Positions 1 to 9,097 are shown, counted from the first letter of the stretch. The stretch is DNA of 64,000 nucleotides from Gimibacter soli (GCF_028463845.1 NZ_CP116805.1:3468001-3532000); one strand, 5' to 3'. Notes: a model not told the origin generated them from the sequence alone. A program made the numbers and translations.

Positions 1-1
1 C

Positions 2-1123
2 CAGTCTATCCGCAAGCTGAAGCGCGAGCGCCCCGACGCCAAGATCGTCGTCACCGGCTGCGCGGCGCAGGTTGACCCCGGCCAGTTCGCCAGCATGGAA
101 GAAGTGACCAGCGTGATCGGCAACCAGGAAAAGCTGGAAGCCAAATCCTTCGCCTCGCTCGCCACCAACGGGCTGGAGCGTGTGGCGGTGAATGACATTT
201 TCTCGGTTAAGGAAACGGCGGGTCACCTGATCGACGGCTTCGGCGAACGCGCCCGCGCCTTCGTGCAAATCCAGAATGGCTGTAATCACCGCTGCACCTT
301 CTGCATCATCCCCTATGGCCGCGGCAACAGCCGCTCGGTTCCGATGGGTGAAGTGATTGACCAGATCAAACGCCTCACCGACCGTGGCTTCAAGGAAGTG
401 GTGCTGACGGGCGTGGATATCACCTCATTCGGCGAAGACCTGCCGGGCACGCCGTCCCTCGGTGCCCTCGTCCAGAAAATCCTGAAGCTGGTGCCGGATC
501 TGCCGCGCCTGCGCATTTCCTCCATCGACAGTATCGAGGTCGACGAGCCGCTGTATGACGCCATCACCGGCGACGCCCGCGTGATGCCGCACCTGCATCT
601 GTCCTTGCAGGCTGGCGACAATATGATCCTGAAGCGGATGAAACGCCGGCACTTGCGGGAAGATGCCATCGAATTCGCGACCCGCGTGCGCGCCCATCGC
701 CCCGATATGGTGTTCGGCGCCGATATCATCGCCGGGTTCCCGACCGAAACCGAAGAGATGTTCGAAAACTCGCTGAAGCTTGTGGACGACTGCAGCCTCA
801 CCTGGCTGCATGTCTTCCCCTATTCCGAGCGCGAGGGCACACCTGCCGCCAAGATTCCCAATCAGGTGCCGAAGCAGATCCGCAAGGACCGCGCTGCGCG
901 CCTGCGTGCGGCTGGCGAGAAAAAAGTCGCCGAGCTATTCGCCGCCAGCGTGGGCCGTGAAGCCATGGTGCTCGTCGAGCGCACTGATGCCGACGGCAAG
1001 GCCACCGGCCATACCGAACAATTCATTCCCGTCGTCCTCGACCGCCCGGCCGAGCCCGGCGATCTCGTGAAAGTGCGCCTCGCCGCGCTTTCGGATGCCG
1101 TGATGGCGGGCACAACGATCTAG
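2..1123 (+). CDS. mtaB: tRNA (N6-threonylcarbamoyladenosine(37)-C2)-methylthiotransferase MtaB, C-terminal part
   Basis: Partial: the frame is open from the left edge and 373 codons remain, so the start codon lies outside the window. The enzyme is a radical SAM methylthiotransferase that turns t6A37 into ms2t6A37 in tRNAs reading ANN codons. Visible are the end of the N-terminal MTTase domain with TGCAAQ (visible residues 18-23), the radical-SAM cysteines in GCNHRCTFCIIPYGRG (Cx3Cx2C, from about base 281), TGVDITSFGEDL, which is typical of MtaB rather than MiaB or RimO, and a C-terminal TRAM-like RNA-binding segment from about base 940. ftsY follows 15 bases downstream on the same strand, a linkage common in alphaproteobacteria. 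A second family member, rimO, lies at 14379. Identification is firm; only the N-terminus is missing. Confidence 0.93.
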   Translation, partial: QSIRKLKRERPDAKIVVTGCAAQVDPGQFASMEEVTSVIGNQEKLEAKSFASLATNGLERVAVNDIFSVKETAGHLIDGFGERARAFVQIQNGCNHRCTFCIIPYGRGNSRSVPMGEVIDQIKRLTDRGFKEVVLTGVDITSFGEDLPGTPSLGALVQKILKLVPDLPRLRISSIDSIEVDEPLYDAITGDARVMPHLHLSLQAGDNMILKRMKRRHLREDAIEFATRVRAHRPDMVFGADIIAGFPTETEEMFENSLKLVDDCSLTWLHVFPYSEREGTPAAKIPNQVPKQIRKDRAARLRAAGEKKVAELFAASVGREAMVLVERTDADGKATGHTEQFIPVVLDRPAEPGDLVKVRLAALSDAVMAGTTI

Positions 1124-1138
1124 TTTCCAAGGATTTCC

Positions 1139-2071
1139 ATGTCGGATACGCAGAAGAAAAGCTGGTTCCAGCGCCTGAAGGATGGCCTTAAACGCTCCAC
1201 GGGTGCGATCTCCACGGGCATCGGCAACATCTTCACCAAGCGCAAGCTGGATGACGACACGCTTGAAGAGCTGGAAGAACTGCTGATCACCGCCGACCTC
1301 GGCGTGTCGGTGGCGGGCAAGCTGACGCAAGCGCTCGCCAAGGGTCGCTACGACAAGGAAATCGACGAGGAAGAGGTGAAAACCGTCCTCGCTGCCGAGA
1401 TCGAGGCCATGCTGGCGCCCGTTGCCAAGCCGCTTGATGTGAACAAGGGCCTGAAGCCCCATGTGATCCTGATGACCGGTGTGAACGGGGCGGGCAAAAC
1501 CACCACCATCGGCAAGCTCGCCAAGCAGTACCGCGATGCCGGCAAGCGCGTGATGATGGCGGCGGGCGACACGTTCCGCGCCGCCGCCGTCGAGCAGCTT
1601 GTGGTGTGGGGCGAGCGCGCCGGGGTGCCTGTCATCACCAAGGAGATCGGGTCGGATGCCGCAGCCCTCGCCTTTGAAGCCGTTGACCGCGCCATTCAGG
1701 ACGGCGTCGATGTGCTGCTGATCGATACTGCCGGCCGCCTGCAGAACCGCCGCGAACTGATGGACGAACTGGCCAAGGTTGTCCGCGTGATCGGCAAGAA
1801 GCTCGACGGTGCTCCGCACGACACCGTCATCGTGCTGGATGCCACCACGGGCCAGAATGCCCTGCATCAGGTGGAGGTTTTCAAGGAAATCGCCAAACTG
1901 ACCGGCATCGTCATGACGAAGCTGGATGGCACCGCACGCGGCGGTGTGCTCGTTGCCTGCGCCGAGAAATTCAGCCTGCCCGTCCATGCCATCGGTGTGG
2001 GCGAGGGGATCGAAGACCTGCAACCCTTCTCCCCCCGCGATTTCGCCCGCATGATTGTCGGGCTGGAATAA
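1139..2071 (+). CDS. ftsY: Signal recognition particle receptor FtsY
   Basis: FtsY is the SRP-receptor GTPase that docks ribosome-SRP complexes at the inner membrane and passes them to SecYEG. The 310-residue protein has a basic amphipathic N-terminus, a helical N domain (about residues 35-95) and a G domain. Its motifs are GVNGAGKTTTIGKLA (P-loop, from residue 114), DTFRAAAVEQL (from 144), DTAGRL (from 196) and TKLDGTARGG (from 260). The length is that of short alphaproteobacterial FtsY lacking the long acidic A domain of E. coli. The ATG at 1139 is preceded by an AAGGA-like ribosome site. It lies 15 bases after mtaB and is probably cotranscribed with it. Confidence 0.96.
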   Translation: MSDTQKKSWFQRLKDGLKRSTGAISTGIGNIFTKRKLDDDTLEELEELLITADLGVSVAGKLTQALAKGRYDKEIDEEEVKTVLAAEIEAMLAPVAKPLDVNKGLKPHVILMTGVNGAGKTTTIGKLAKQYRDAGKRVMMAAGDTFRAAAVEQLVVWGERAGVPVITKEIGSDAAALAFEAVDRAIQDGVDVLLIDTAGRLQNRRELMDELAKVVRVIGKKLDGAPHDTVIVLDATTGQNALHQVEVFKEIAKLTGIVMTKLDGTARGGVLVACAEKFSLPVHAIGVGEGIEDLQPFSPRDFARMIVGLE

Positions 2072-2163
2072 GCGGCTCATCCCGCCCCCTTTGCGGCAAA
2101 TCAAAAAATTGCCGCCGGATTGGGTTAGAGTTACCCTCAAGGTGAACTCTGGGAGGGGTAGAC

Positions 2164-2958
2164 ATGAGCACCAGCACAACCAATCTGTCGAAGCAGCCGA
2201 TCACCGGGCCGGCGCTGAACCGCATCACGCTTGAAAGCCCATGGAAATGGCTGGCCGCTGGCTGGAAGGACCTTTGGGCCAATGCCAGCCTCAGCCTGAT
2301 GTATGGCGCGCTGTTTGCGGGCGTTGCCGTGCTTCTGTTCTTCGGGCTGATGTCGGTGGATATGACCGCGCTCATCCTCGTGCTTGCCGCCGGGTTCCTG
2401 CTGCTGGGCCCCATGCTCGCCGTCGGGCTTTATGAAGCCAGCTGGCGGATGGAAACGGGCAAGCCCGTCACCTTTGCCGACATGCTGATCGTGCGGACCA
2501 AATCCCCCGTGCAGCTTGCCTATATCGGCCTCACGCTCGCCTTCATGTTCCTCGCCTGGGTGCGGATCGCCTCGCTCCTTTACGCCATCATGTGGGGGGA
2601 CCAGCCCTTCCCACCGATCGATGATTTCATCCCGACGCTCCTGAATACCGTGCGCGGGGCCGTGATGCTGGCGCTCGGCACCATCATCGGCGGCGCCATC
2701 GCCTTTGCCGTGTTTGCGGTGAGCGTGATTTCGGTGCCGATGCTGGCGCACCGCAACACCGATTTCATGACGGCGATCATCACCTCGATCCGGGCCGTGC
2801 GCGAAAACTTCTGGCCGATGGCGCTGTGGGCATGGCTGATCGCGCTTCTGTCGGCTTTCGGGATTGCATTCCTGTTTGTTGGTCTCGTGATTGTTTTCCC
2901 GCTTGTGGGTCATGCCACATGGCACGCCTACCGCGATCTCGTGACAGCGAACGACTGA
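2164..2958 (+). CDS. DUF2189 family integral membrane protein
   Basis: A 264-residue polytopic membrane protein of the DUF2189 type, function unknown. About six hydrophobic segments are visible, near residues 45-65, 70-90, 120-145, 160-185, 185-200 and 225-250. The family-like N-terminal stretch ITLESPWKWLAAGWKDL precedes the first membrane segment, and GLYEASWRMETG lies between the second and third. The start at 2164 has a strong GGGAGGGG site six bases upstream. The gene is 92 bases after ftsY and may have its own promoter. I recognise the family but can assign no reaction or partner; alphaproteobacterial members often sit alone near housekeeping genes. Confidence 0.75.
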   Translation: MSTSTTNLSKQPITGPALNRITLESPWKWLAAGWKDLWANASLSLMYGALFAGVAVLLFFGLMSVDMTALILVLAAGFLLLGPMLAVGLYEASWRMETGKPVTFADMLIVRTKSPVQLAYIGLTLAFMFLAWVRIASLLYAIMWGDQPFPPIDDFIPTLLNTVRGAVMLALGTIIGGAIAFAVFAVSVISVPMLAHRNTDFMTAIITSIRAVRENFWPMALWAWLIALLSAFGIAFLFVGLVIVFPLVGHATWHAYRDLVTAND

Positions 2959-2998
2959 ACGAATTGCAGATAGCCTTTGGCTTAGGCCGCCGCTAATC

Positions 2999-3023
2999 TT
3001 CCCCCACTGCTTTTGTGGGGGAA
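2999..3023 (+). promoter_or_regulatory. Perfect 9-bp hairpin ending 5 bases before a start codon
   Basis: TTCCCCCAC (2999-3007) and GTGGGGGAA (3015-3023) form a perfect stem with a 7-base loop. The ATG of the serine hydrolase is at 3029, and the only purine-rich ribosome site, GGGGGA, lies in the right arm. The structure could be the terminator of the DUF2189 gene, because AATTTT follows the stem, or a translational gate that hides the ribosome site. The sequence cannot decide between them. Confidence 0.55.
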
Positions 3024-3028
3024 ATTTT

Positions 3029-4588
3029 ATGCGCCAGACCATCCTTGGTGTCGTATTCGTTGCGGCCCTTTCCGTTCCGTCCCATGCGGACGATGCCCTT
3101 CCGTTCAAGGAAGCCGATCTTGACGCCAGCGTGGCTGCTGCCATGCAGGCCTTTGAAACACCCGGCGTATCGGTCGGCGTGGTGAAAGACGGCAAGCTCG
3201 TCTTTTCCAAAGGCTATGGCATCGCCAATGTGGAAACGGGCGCGCCTGTGACGCCCGACACGATCTTCGGCATCGCCTCGCATACCAAGGCCTATACGGC
3301 AGCCGCCCTTGCCATGCTCATCGATGAAGGCAAGCTCAGCTGGAACGACCGGGTGATCGACCATATCCCCGAGTTCCGCATGTCGGACGCGTGGGTGACC
3401 CGCGAATTTACCATCAAGGACCTTCTGACCCACCGGTCGGGGCTTGATCTCGGCGCCGGGGACCTGCTGATTTTCCCCGAGGTGGAAACCAGCCGCCAGG
3501 AAATCATCATGGCAATGCGGCACCTGAAGCCGGTTTCATCCTTCCGCGACAAGTTCGATTACGACAACCTCCTCTACATCATCGCGGGTGAAGTGGTGGG
3601 CCGCGTTTCGGGCATGCCGTGGGAAGAGTTTATCGAGAAGCGCATCTTCGCGCCCCTTCAAATGGACAGCTGCCGCGCGCTGCCCGAAGGCCTTTCGGCG
3701 GATGCCCCGCGCGCCTATCCGCACATGACCGTGGACGGCAAACTGACCGTCACCAAGTTCGACAAGGGCGACCCGACGACCGCGGCCGGCTCGATCAACT
3801 GTTCGCTCACCGATCACGCCAAATGGGTAGCCGTGCAGCTGAACGGCGGCAAGATGGCTGATGGCACGCCGCTTTTCTCGGAAGCGCGCCACAAGGAAAT
3901 GTGGACGCCCATCACCCCGCTCGGCGGCGATGCCTTTGGCCGCCCGCCCTATAACACCCATTTCAAGTCATACGGCCTTGGCTGGTTCCTTGATGACATG
4001 AACGGCCAGCTGCATGTCTATCACTCGGGCGGGCTCATCGGCATGGTGACCTATACGAACCTGCTGCCCGAAGAAAGCCTCGGCGTCATCGTCTTCACCA
4101 ACAATATGAACGGCTACACGATGCGCTCGCTAACGAACGAGCTTCTTGACGCCTATCTCGGTGTTGATAACGGCGACTGGGTCGAGCAATCGAAAAAAGA
4201 TTATGCCGAGCGGCTGGCAAACGCCGACAAGGTGGTGGCCGAAGCCAAAGCAGCAGCCAGCGGCGCCAAGTCGAAAGCCCAGAAGGCCGATGCCTACACC
4301 GGCACCTACCGCGATGCCTGGTACGGCGACATGGTGGTGACGGCCGAGAAAGGCAAACTCAGGATGACCTCGAAACGCAGCGCGCAACTGAAGGGCGACA
4401 TGGTGCATTTCAACCGCGATACCTTCATCGTGCGCTGGGATGACCGCACCCTTGATGCCGATGCCTATGCCACCTTCCAGTTCGGCCCCGATGGCAAGCC
4501 GACGAAAGTGGAAATGAAGCCGGTCTCACCGCTGACCGACTTCTCGTTCGATTTCCAGCATCTGGATCTTCAGCGCGTTCAGGAATAG
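3029..4588 (+). CDS. Exported serine hydrolase, beta-lactamase class C/esterase family
   Basis: A 519-residue protein with a cleavable signal peptide (residues 1-20, ending SHA). It belongs to the serine beta-lactamase-like superfamily (class C, DD-peptidase, EstB-type esterases). The SxxK motif is SHTK with nucleophile S84 and K87, YDN at 178-180 is the YxN motif, and HSGGLIGM near residue 335 takes the place of KTG, as in esterase-type members. The last 110 residues after about 410 form an extra C-terminal beta-rich domain of the DUF3471 kind. The substrate may be a peptide, an ester or cell-wall material and cannot be told from sequence. It appears monocistronic: a palindromic repeat follows, then the convergent cbb3 operon. 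Confidence 0.85.
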   Translation: MRQTILGVVFVAALSVPSHADDALPFKEADLDASVAAAMQAFETPGVSVGVVKDGKLVFSKGYGIANVETGAPVTPDTIFGIASHTKAYTAAALAMLIDEGKLSWNDRVIDHIPEFRMSDAWVTREFTIKDLLTHRSGLDLGAGDLLIFPEVETSRQEIIMAMRHLKPVSSFRDKFDYDNLLYIIAGEVVGRVSGMPWEEFIEKRIFAPLQMDSCRALPEGLSADAPRAYPHMTVDGKLTVTKFDKGDPTTAAGSINCSLTDHAKWVAVQLNGGKMADGTPLFSEARHKEMWTPITPLGGDAFGRPPYNTHFKSYGLGWFLDDMNGQLHVYHSGGLIGMVTYTNLLPEESLGVIVFTNNMNGYTMRSLTNELLDAYLGVDNGDWVEQSKKDYAERLANADKVVAEAKAAASGAKSKAQKADAYTGTYRDAWYGDMVVTAEKGKLRMTSKRSAQLKGDMVHFNRDTFIVRWDDRTLDADAYATFQFGPDGKPTKVEMKPVSPLTDFSFDFQHLDLQRVQE

Positions 4589-4597
4589 CGCTGCGCC

Positions 4598-4682
4598 CTT
4601 CGAGACGCCCTTTCGGGCTCCTCAGGACGAACGGGAGACAAGCACCGTTCGGACTGAGGAGCGGCAGGGCCGCGTCTCGAAG
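4598..4682. repeat. Intergenic palindromic repeat (REP/MITE-like)
   Basis: An 85-base imperfect palindrome fills the gap between the converging serine hydrolase and ccoS genes. The outer arms are CTTCGAGACG (4598-4607) and CGTCTCGAAG (4673-4682). The inner arms are GCTCCTCAGGACGAACGG (4617-4634) and its near reverse complement at 4645-4662, with two mismatches. Elements starting CTTCGAGACG with CTCCTCAGGA are familiar dispersed intergenic repeats in alphaproteobacterial genomes. In RNA it would fold into a long hairpin and could act as a bidirectional transcription end. It has no coding capacity. Confidence 0.8.
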
Positions 4683-4686
4683 TCCG

Positions 4687-4866
4687 CTATTCGGTTTGGG
4701 ATTTCTTGTCGTCCGTTTCCGCATCCTCGTCATCGTCGATGAGGATGCGCTCGGCGGCGCCGTCCAGATCATCGAACTGGCCGGATTTCATCGACCAGAG
4801 GAAGGCGGCAAGGCCAAGCCCGCCAAGGAACAGGGCGATAGGGATCAGGAACAAAAGGGCGCTCAT
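4687..4866 (-). CDS. ccoS: Cytochrome cbb3 oxidase maturation protein CcoS/FixS
   Basis: A 59-residue reading frame found by reading the minus strand directly. It begins MSALLFLIPIALFLGG, has one N-terminal membrane helix (residues 3-24), then WSMKSGQFDDLDGAAERIL and an acidic tail. The W-(S)-MKSGQFDDLDG block is the hallmark of CcoS/FixS, a small protein needed to insert heme b and CuB into CcoN. Its ATG overlaps the ccoI TGA by four bases (ATGA), so translation is coupled. It is the last gene of the cbb3 operon. Length and position match the family. Confidence 0.93.
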   Translation of the reverse strand: MSALLFLIPIALFLGGLGLAAFLWSMKSGQFDDLDGAAERILIDDDEDAETDDKKSQTE

Positions 4867-7043
4867 GCAGCTTCCTCCCCCGCTTTGGCGCGCCTGAGCC
4901 GAAGCGCATTTGCCACCACCACGATGGACGAGCCCGACATGGCAATCGCCGCCACCATCGGCGTCACATGGCCCAGCACGGCAAGCGGCACGGCAATCAC
5001 ATTATAGCCGATGGCGAGGCCGAAGTTTTCAAGCGTCAGCCCCTTGGTGCGCTTTGCGATCGACAGAAGCAGCGTGACGGCCTTCAGGCTTTTGCCCTGG
5101 AACACAAAGTCCGCTGCCGTCTGCGTGACATCCGAGCCCGACGCGGGCGAGATGGAAACATGCGCTGCCCGCAGGGCCGGCGCGTCATTGAGCCCGTCGC
5201 CCACCATCAGCACCTGAGCGCCTTTGGCTTTCAGGTCCTCAAGCGCTGCAATCTTGTCATCCGGGTGGCAGCTACCCCGCCAGTCGGTGATGCCAAGCTC
5301 GCCTGCGACCTTTTCGGCGACCTCGGCCCGGTCACCGGAGAGGAGCATCACATGGATACCCTGCCCCTTCAGGCTGGCGATGGCTTCAGCGGCACCGGGG
5401 CGGATATCATCGGCGAAGGCGAAATGCACCGGGGCCGCGTCCCCGCGTTTCAGCCACAGTTCCGGGCCGGTCGCAACGGCAGCATCGTCACCGACACCCA
5501 CATGCTTGCGGCTGCCGAGGCGCACTTCGCTGCCCTGATAAAAGCCGACGATGCCAGCCCCCGGTATCTCCCGCACCTCATCAAACATCGGCATGCGCCC
5601 CTTGGACGCCGCCTTGTTGACAGCAACCGCGAGCGGGTGGCGGCTGGCGGCAGCAAGGCCACCGGCGAAAGCGAGATCGGTGGAGGCAATGGCGGTGGGG
5701 TCCAGAAGCGTCAGCTCCCCCATCGTCAGGGTGCCGGTTTTATCGAACACGACCGTATCGATGGTGGCGAGACGCTCCAGCCCGTCTGCCGCCTTGATCA
5801 GAACGCCAGCCATGAGGAGCCGCCCGGCGGCCACCACCTGCACCACAGGCACGGCAAGGCCAAGCGCGCAGGGGCAAGTGATGATCAGCACGGCAATCGC
5901 GCGCATCAGGCCGGTGTGGGCGTCCATGAGCCCCCACCATGAAAGGAACGTGATGGCGGCAAGGATATGGACGACCGGCGCATAAAGCCGCGCCAGCCGG
6001 TCAGCGAGCCGCACGAAGCGGCCCCGGCCCTGTTCGGCGGCTTCCATCAGGCGGACGATTTCGGCCAGCAGCGTGCTTTCGCCGCGCCCTTCGACCCGCA
6101 CCTTGATCGGGGCATTGAGGTTCAGCGTACCCGCAAACACCTTGGTGCCTTTGCCTGCTGTCACCGGCATGGTTTCGCCGGTTACAAGCGAGGCGTCGAT
6201 ATCGCTGGTGCCGTCCTCGACAATGCCATCGACCGGTACCCGCATGCCGGTGGCGACCAGCACAAGCGCGCCTTTTTCCACCTCGTCTGCCGGCATGGTG
6301 CGGTGGGTGCCATCAGGTTCCAGCACCGTGGCGGGCACGGCCTTCAGTGCCAGCAGGTTCTGGGCGGCATCCGATGCCTTCGCCCGCATCCGGTGATCAA
6401 GATAACGCCCGATGAGGAGGAAGAAGAGAAGCATGACGCCGGCGTCGAAATAGACATGTTCGGCCCCGCGCATGGCCTCCCCGATGCTGGCGAAATAGGA
6501 AAGGATCACCGCGAGCGAGATCGGCACATCCATATTGGTGTGGCCGGTGCGCAGCACTTCCCACGCGCTGCGGAAGAAGGGCTGGCCAGCAACCGAAATG
6601 CCGAGAAGGGCAATGAGCGCGGACACCCAGTGGAACAGCCCGCGCGTGCCCATATCCATCTCGCTGCCGTCCCAGACGGATACCGAGAAGAGCATGATAT
6701 TCATGGTGGCGAAGCCGGCGACCGCGAGCGCGATCAGCAGGCGGCGGGCCTCCCGGTCGGTGCCCGCCTTGTCAACCGCTGCACGGAACGGTGTCGCCGG
6801 GAAACCGAGCGCGCCGAGCTTGCCGACAAGGGCGTCAAGATCGAGCGTTCCGGGATTGAAGCGCACACTGACCCGGTGAGTCGTCAGGTTCGCCCGTGCG
6901 CGGTCGATCCCGTCTTCCCCGCCAAGGCCTTTCTCGATCCTCGAAATGCAGGCGGCGCAGTGCATGGAAGGCACCAGAAGCTCGGCTTCGGCGAGGCCTC
7001 CCTCCACGGGGCGGATATAGGGATTGAGAGCAGCTTCACTCAT
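4863..7043 (-). CDS. ccoI: Copper-translocating P-type ATPase CcoI/FixI
   Basis: A 726-residue P1B ATPase that supplies copper for cbb3 oxidase assembly in the inner membrane. Visible are an N-terminal heavy-metal-associated domain with CAAC (C29, C32), the actuator motif TGETMPV, the intramembrane CPC motif in CPCALGLAVP, the phosphorylation motif DKTGTLTMG and GDGLNDAPAL of the hinge. Its place between ccoH and ccoS identifies it as the oxidase-dedicated CcoI/CtpA-like pump rather than the detoxifying CopA. ccoS overlaps its stop by four bases, and ccoH ends 17 bases upstream. Confidence 0.95.
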   Translation of the reverse strand: MSEAALNPYIRPVEGGLAEAELLVPSMHCAACISRIEKGLGGEDGIDRARANLTTHRVSVRFNPGTLDLDALVGKLGALGFPATPFRAAVDKAGTDREARRLLIALAVAGFATMNIMLFSVSVWDGSEMDMGTRGLFHWVSALIALLGISVAGQPFFRSAWEVLRTGHTNMDVPISLAVILSYFASIGEAMRGAEHVYFDAGVMLLFFLLIGRYLDHRMRAKASDAAQNLLALKAVPATVLEPDGTHRTMPADEVEKGALVLVATGMRVPVDGIVEDGTSDIDASLVTGETMPVTAGKGTKVFAGTLNLNAPIKVRVEGRGESTLLAEIVRLMEAAEQGRGRFVRLADRLARLYAPVVHILAAITFLSWWGLMDAHTGLMRAIAVLIITCPCALGLAVPVVQVVAAGRLLMAGVLIKAADGLERLATIDTVVFDKTGTLTMGELTLLDPTAIASTDLAFAGGLAAASRHPLAVAVNKAASKGRMPMFDEVREIPGAGIVGFYQGSEVRLGSRKHVGVGDDAAVATGPELWLKRGDAAPVHFAFADDIRPGAAEAIASLKGQGIHVMLLSGDRAEVAEKVAGELGITDWRGSCHPDDKIAALEDLKAKGAQVLMVGDGLNDAPALRAAHVSISPASGSDVTQTAADFVFQGKSLKAVTLLLSIAKRTKGLTLENFGLAIGYNVIAVPLAVLGHVTPMVAAIAMSGSSIVVVANALRLRRAKAGEEAA

Positions 7044-7060
7044 GACGTTTCAGCGATCGA

Positions 7061-7588
7061 TCATTCACAGCGCGCGGGGACATTCTCGCCGATCATCACG
7101 GCGTCGTCCTGCCGGAAGACGACAAGCCCGTCGCGTTCAAACTCGGTCCGCAGGCGCCAGCAGCCTTCGAGCGGCATCTTCGCCTGCCCCTCATAGCGGC
7201 CCTCACCGGTCGGCTGCAGGATGATGACTTCATCCAAATCCTGCCGCGCGGGTCGGCGTACCAGCACACGGCCTTCGCGGAAGAAGACCGGATCATCCGC
7301 CTTGTCGCGCAAGCGTACGGCGATCTTCACCTCGCCCGGCCCGCCGACAGTGGAAAGCCCAAGCCGCCAGCCGAGGGCCGCCTGCGTTTTTGCGGATTCG
7401 ATCTCGCGGTTATAGTCGCGGCCGCGCTTGTAGGCCTCGTCGGTTTCAAGGCCTGAGAAGCTGTCGACCGCTTCAAACACCATCAATCCGTTGACGAAGA
7501 AGACAACACCGAAGAAAGCGAGGATGGCAATCAGCGCATGGCGGCCGGTGAACCGGCCTTTTTCTTGAGGTTCCGACATGGAAATCAT
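7061..7588 (-). CDS. ccoH: cbb3 oxidase assembly protein CcoH/FixH
   Basis: A protein of 175 residues with a short cytoplasmic N-terminus, one membrane helix (about residues 17-38) and a periplasmic domain of the FixH family. FixH binds the oxidase subunits and helps assembly and copper loading. The start at 7588 overlaps the ccoG stop as ATGA, which favours it; an internal ATG at 7579 (MSEPQ) is a possible alternative. It sits in the canonical order ccoG-ccoH-ccoI-ccoS. Confidence 0.9.
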   Translation of the reverse strand: MISMSEPQEKGRFTGRHALIAILAFFGVVFFVNGLMVFEAVDSFSGLETDEAYKRGRDYNREIESAKTQAALGWRLGLSTVGGPGEVKIAVRLRDKADDPVFFREGRVLVRRPARQDLDEVIILQPTGEGRYEGQAKMPLEGCWRLRTEFERDGLVVFRQDDAVMIGENVPARCE

Positions 7589-9060
7589 GACCTTGGTCCG
7601 TTGAAGGGGGCATTCTGCCGCGAGATGACGTGGCCGTCCATATCGACAATCTCGAAAGTGATTTCGCCCTTGCCGGAGGTCAGCACGCCTTCGGTGATGG
7701 CGTCCGCTGGCAGCACGGCAAACACCTTGAAGGCCGCTGAATCATCGGGCGGCAGGCTGACCTGCAGTTCCTTGCCTTCCGCATGGTCGGTCGAGCGCAG
7801 CGTCAGGCCTTTGAGGCCGCTTGCCCGGATCGCCAGCGGACGGTCGGCATGCTGCTTGTTCATCAGGCGGATCACATAGCCGTTCCGCACATCGCCCGAA
7901 GACAGCCGCACGAAAAGCGGGTTCCGGTCCTTGATAATGTTCACGTCGAGGTCCGCGCGCACGATCAGCGAGGCCAGCATGATGCCGCCCACCAGCACGA
8001 TGAGCCCCATATAGATGAAGGTACGGGCCCGGAAGATCAGGCTCGTGCCCTTCTTCGTCACATGCTCTTCGGGGGCGTAACGGATCAGGTTGCGGGGGCG
8101 TTCGATCTTGTCCATCACGCCGTTGCAGGCATCAACGCACAGTGCGCACTGGATACATTCAAGCTGGAAGCCATCGCGGATATCGATACCGGTGGGGCAC
8201 ACCGCCACGCACTGCTTGCAATCTATACAGTCCCCCAGCACGTCTCCCGCCGCTGCCGCCTTCAGGCTGCCGCGCGGTTCGCCGCGTTTCTTGTCGTAGG
8301 AAACAAGCAGGGTGTTTTCATCGACGAGCGCCCCCTGGATACGCGGCCACGGGCACATATAGATGCAGACCTGCTCCCGCGCGATACCGCCCAGAAGATA
8401 GGTCGAGAAGGTAAGCCCGCCCGCGAACAGGTAGCTCGTCAGCGGTGCTGTACCGGTGAGGAACTGTTTGGCGAGCGTGGGCGCATCGCCGAAATAGAAG
8501 ACGAAGGCACCACCGGTGAGCGCCGCCACGACAAGCCACGCAAGGTGCGTCGACACCTTCAGGAACAGCTTCTTCGCGCTCCACGGCGATTTGTCGAGCT
8601 TGATACGCTGGTTGCGGTCCCCCTGTATCCAGCGCTCAATATGGACGAAAAGGTCGGTCCAGACCGTTTGCGGACAGGCATAGCCGCACCAGGCACGACC
8701 GATGGCCGACGTGGTGAGGAAAAGCGCGAGGGACGCGAGGATCAGAAGCCCGGTCGCGTAGTAAACCTCCTGCGCCCAGATCTCGAGCCCGAAGAAATAG
8801 GCCTTGCGGGTCGGGAAATCGATCAGGAAGGCCTGATCCGGCACGCCGAGGCCACGGTCGAACCTGATCCAGGGCAGCAGATAGTAAACCGAGAGGGTGA
8901 GGGCCATCACGACCCATTTGATCATCCGGAACTGGCCGTAAACACGCCGCGGATAGACCTTCTTGCGGTCGGCATAAAGCTGGTCGCGCTGGTCGCCGCG
9001 GTTGACGGCTGCGGCATCCGGGGTGCCGAGGGGGCTATTGATGGGATTCAGTTTTTCCAT
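7585..9060 (-). CDS. ccoG: cbb3 oxidase accessory ferredoxin-like protein CcoG/FixG/RdxA
   Basis: A membrane-anchored polyferredoxin, shown in related bacteria to act as a cupric reductase during cbb3 biogenesis. It has several N-terminal helices, CGYACPQTVW in the membrane-domain region, two 4Fe-4S ferredoxin motifs (DCIDCKQCVAVCPTGIDIR, then ECIQCALCVDAC), a further helix (FIYMGLIVLVGGIML) and a C-terminal immunoglobulin-like domain (FixG C-domain). I place the start at the ATG at 9060 (MEKLNPINSP), which has GGAAG eight bases upstream and gives 491 residues. A GTG at 9117 would add 19 residues unlike the family. Confidence 0.94.
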   Translation of the reverse strand: MEKLNPINSPLGTPDAAAVNRGDQRDQLYADRKKVYPRRVYGQFRMIKWVVMALTLSVYYLLPWIRFDRGLGVPDQAFLIDFPTRKAYFFGLEIWAQEVYYATGLLILASLALFLTTSAIGRAWCGYACPQTVWTDLFVHIERWIQGDRNQRIKLDKSPWSAKKLFLKVSTHLAWLVVAALTGGAFVFYFGDAPTLAKQFLTGTAPLTSYLFAGGLTFSTYLLGGIAREQVCIYMCPWPRIQGALVDENTLLVSYDKKRGEPRGSLKAAAAGDVLGDCIDCKQCVAVCPTGIDIRDGFQLECIQCALCVDACNGVMDKIERPRNLIRYAPEEHVTKKGTSLIFRARTFIYMGLIVLVGGIMLASLIVRADLDVNIIKDRNPLFVRLSSGDVRNGYVIRLMNKQHADRPLAIRASGLKGLTLRSTDHAEGKELQVSLPPDDSAAFKVFAVLPADAITEGVLTSGKGEITFEIVDMDGHVISRQNAPFNGPRS

Positions 9061-9080
9061 GGTTTTCTTCCACCTGGCTT

Positions 9081-9097
9081 CGAGGCCTCGGGCCTCG
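9081..9097 (-). other. Short hairpin between ccoP and ccoG
   Basis: CGAGGCC (9081-9087) and GGCCTCG (9091-9097) pair perfectly around a 3-base loop, inside the 96-base gap between the ccoP stop and the ccoG ATG at 9060. No T-run follows, so it is more likely an mRNA processing or stability element separating structural from assembly genes than a full terminator. It would be coding if ccoG began at the GTG at 9117. Confidence 0.35.

Noticed and set aside
2093-2115. GCGGCAA/TTGCCGC hairpin after ftsY as a terminator
   Set aside because: Stem of seven with no U-run; the gap also holds the start region of the next gene, so support is too weak to annotate.
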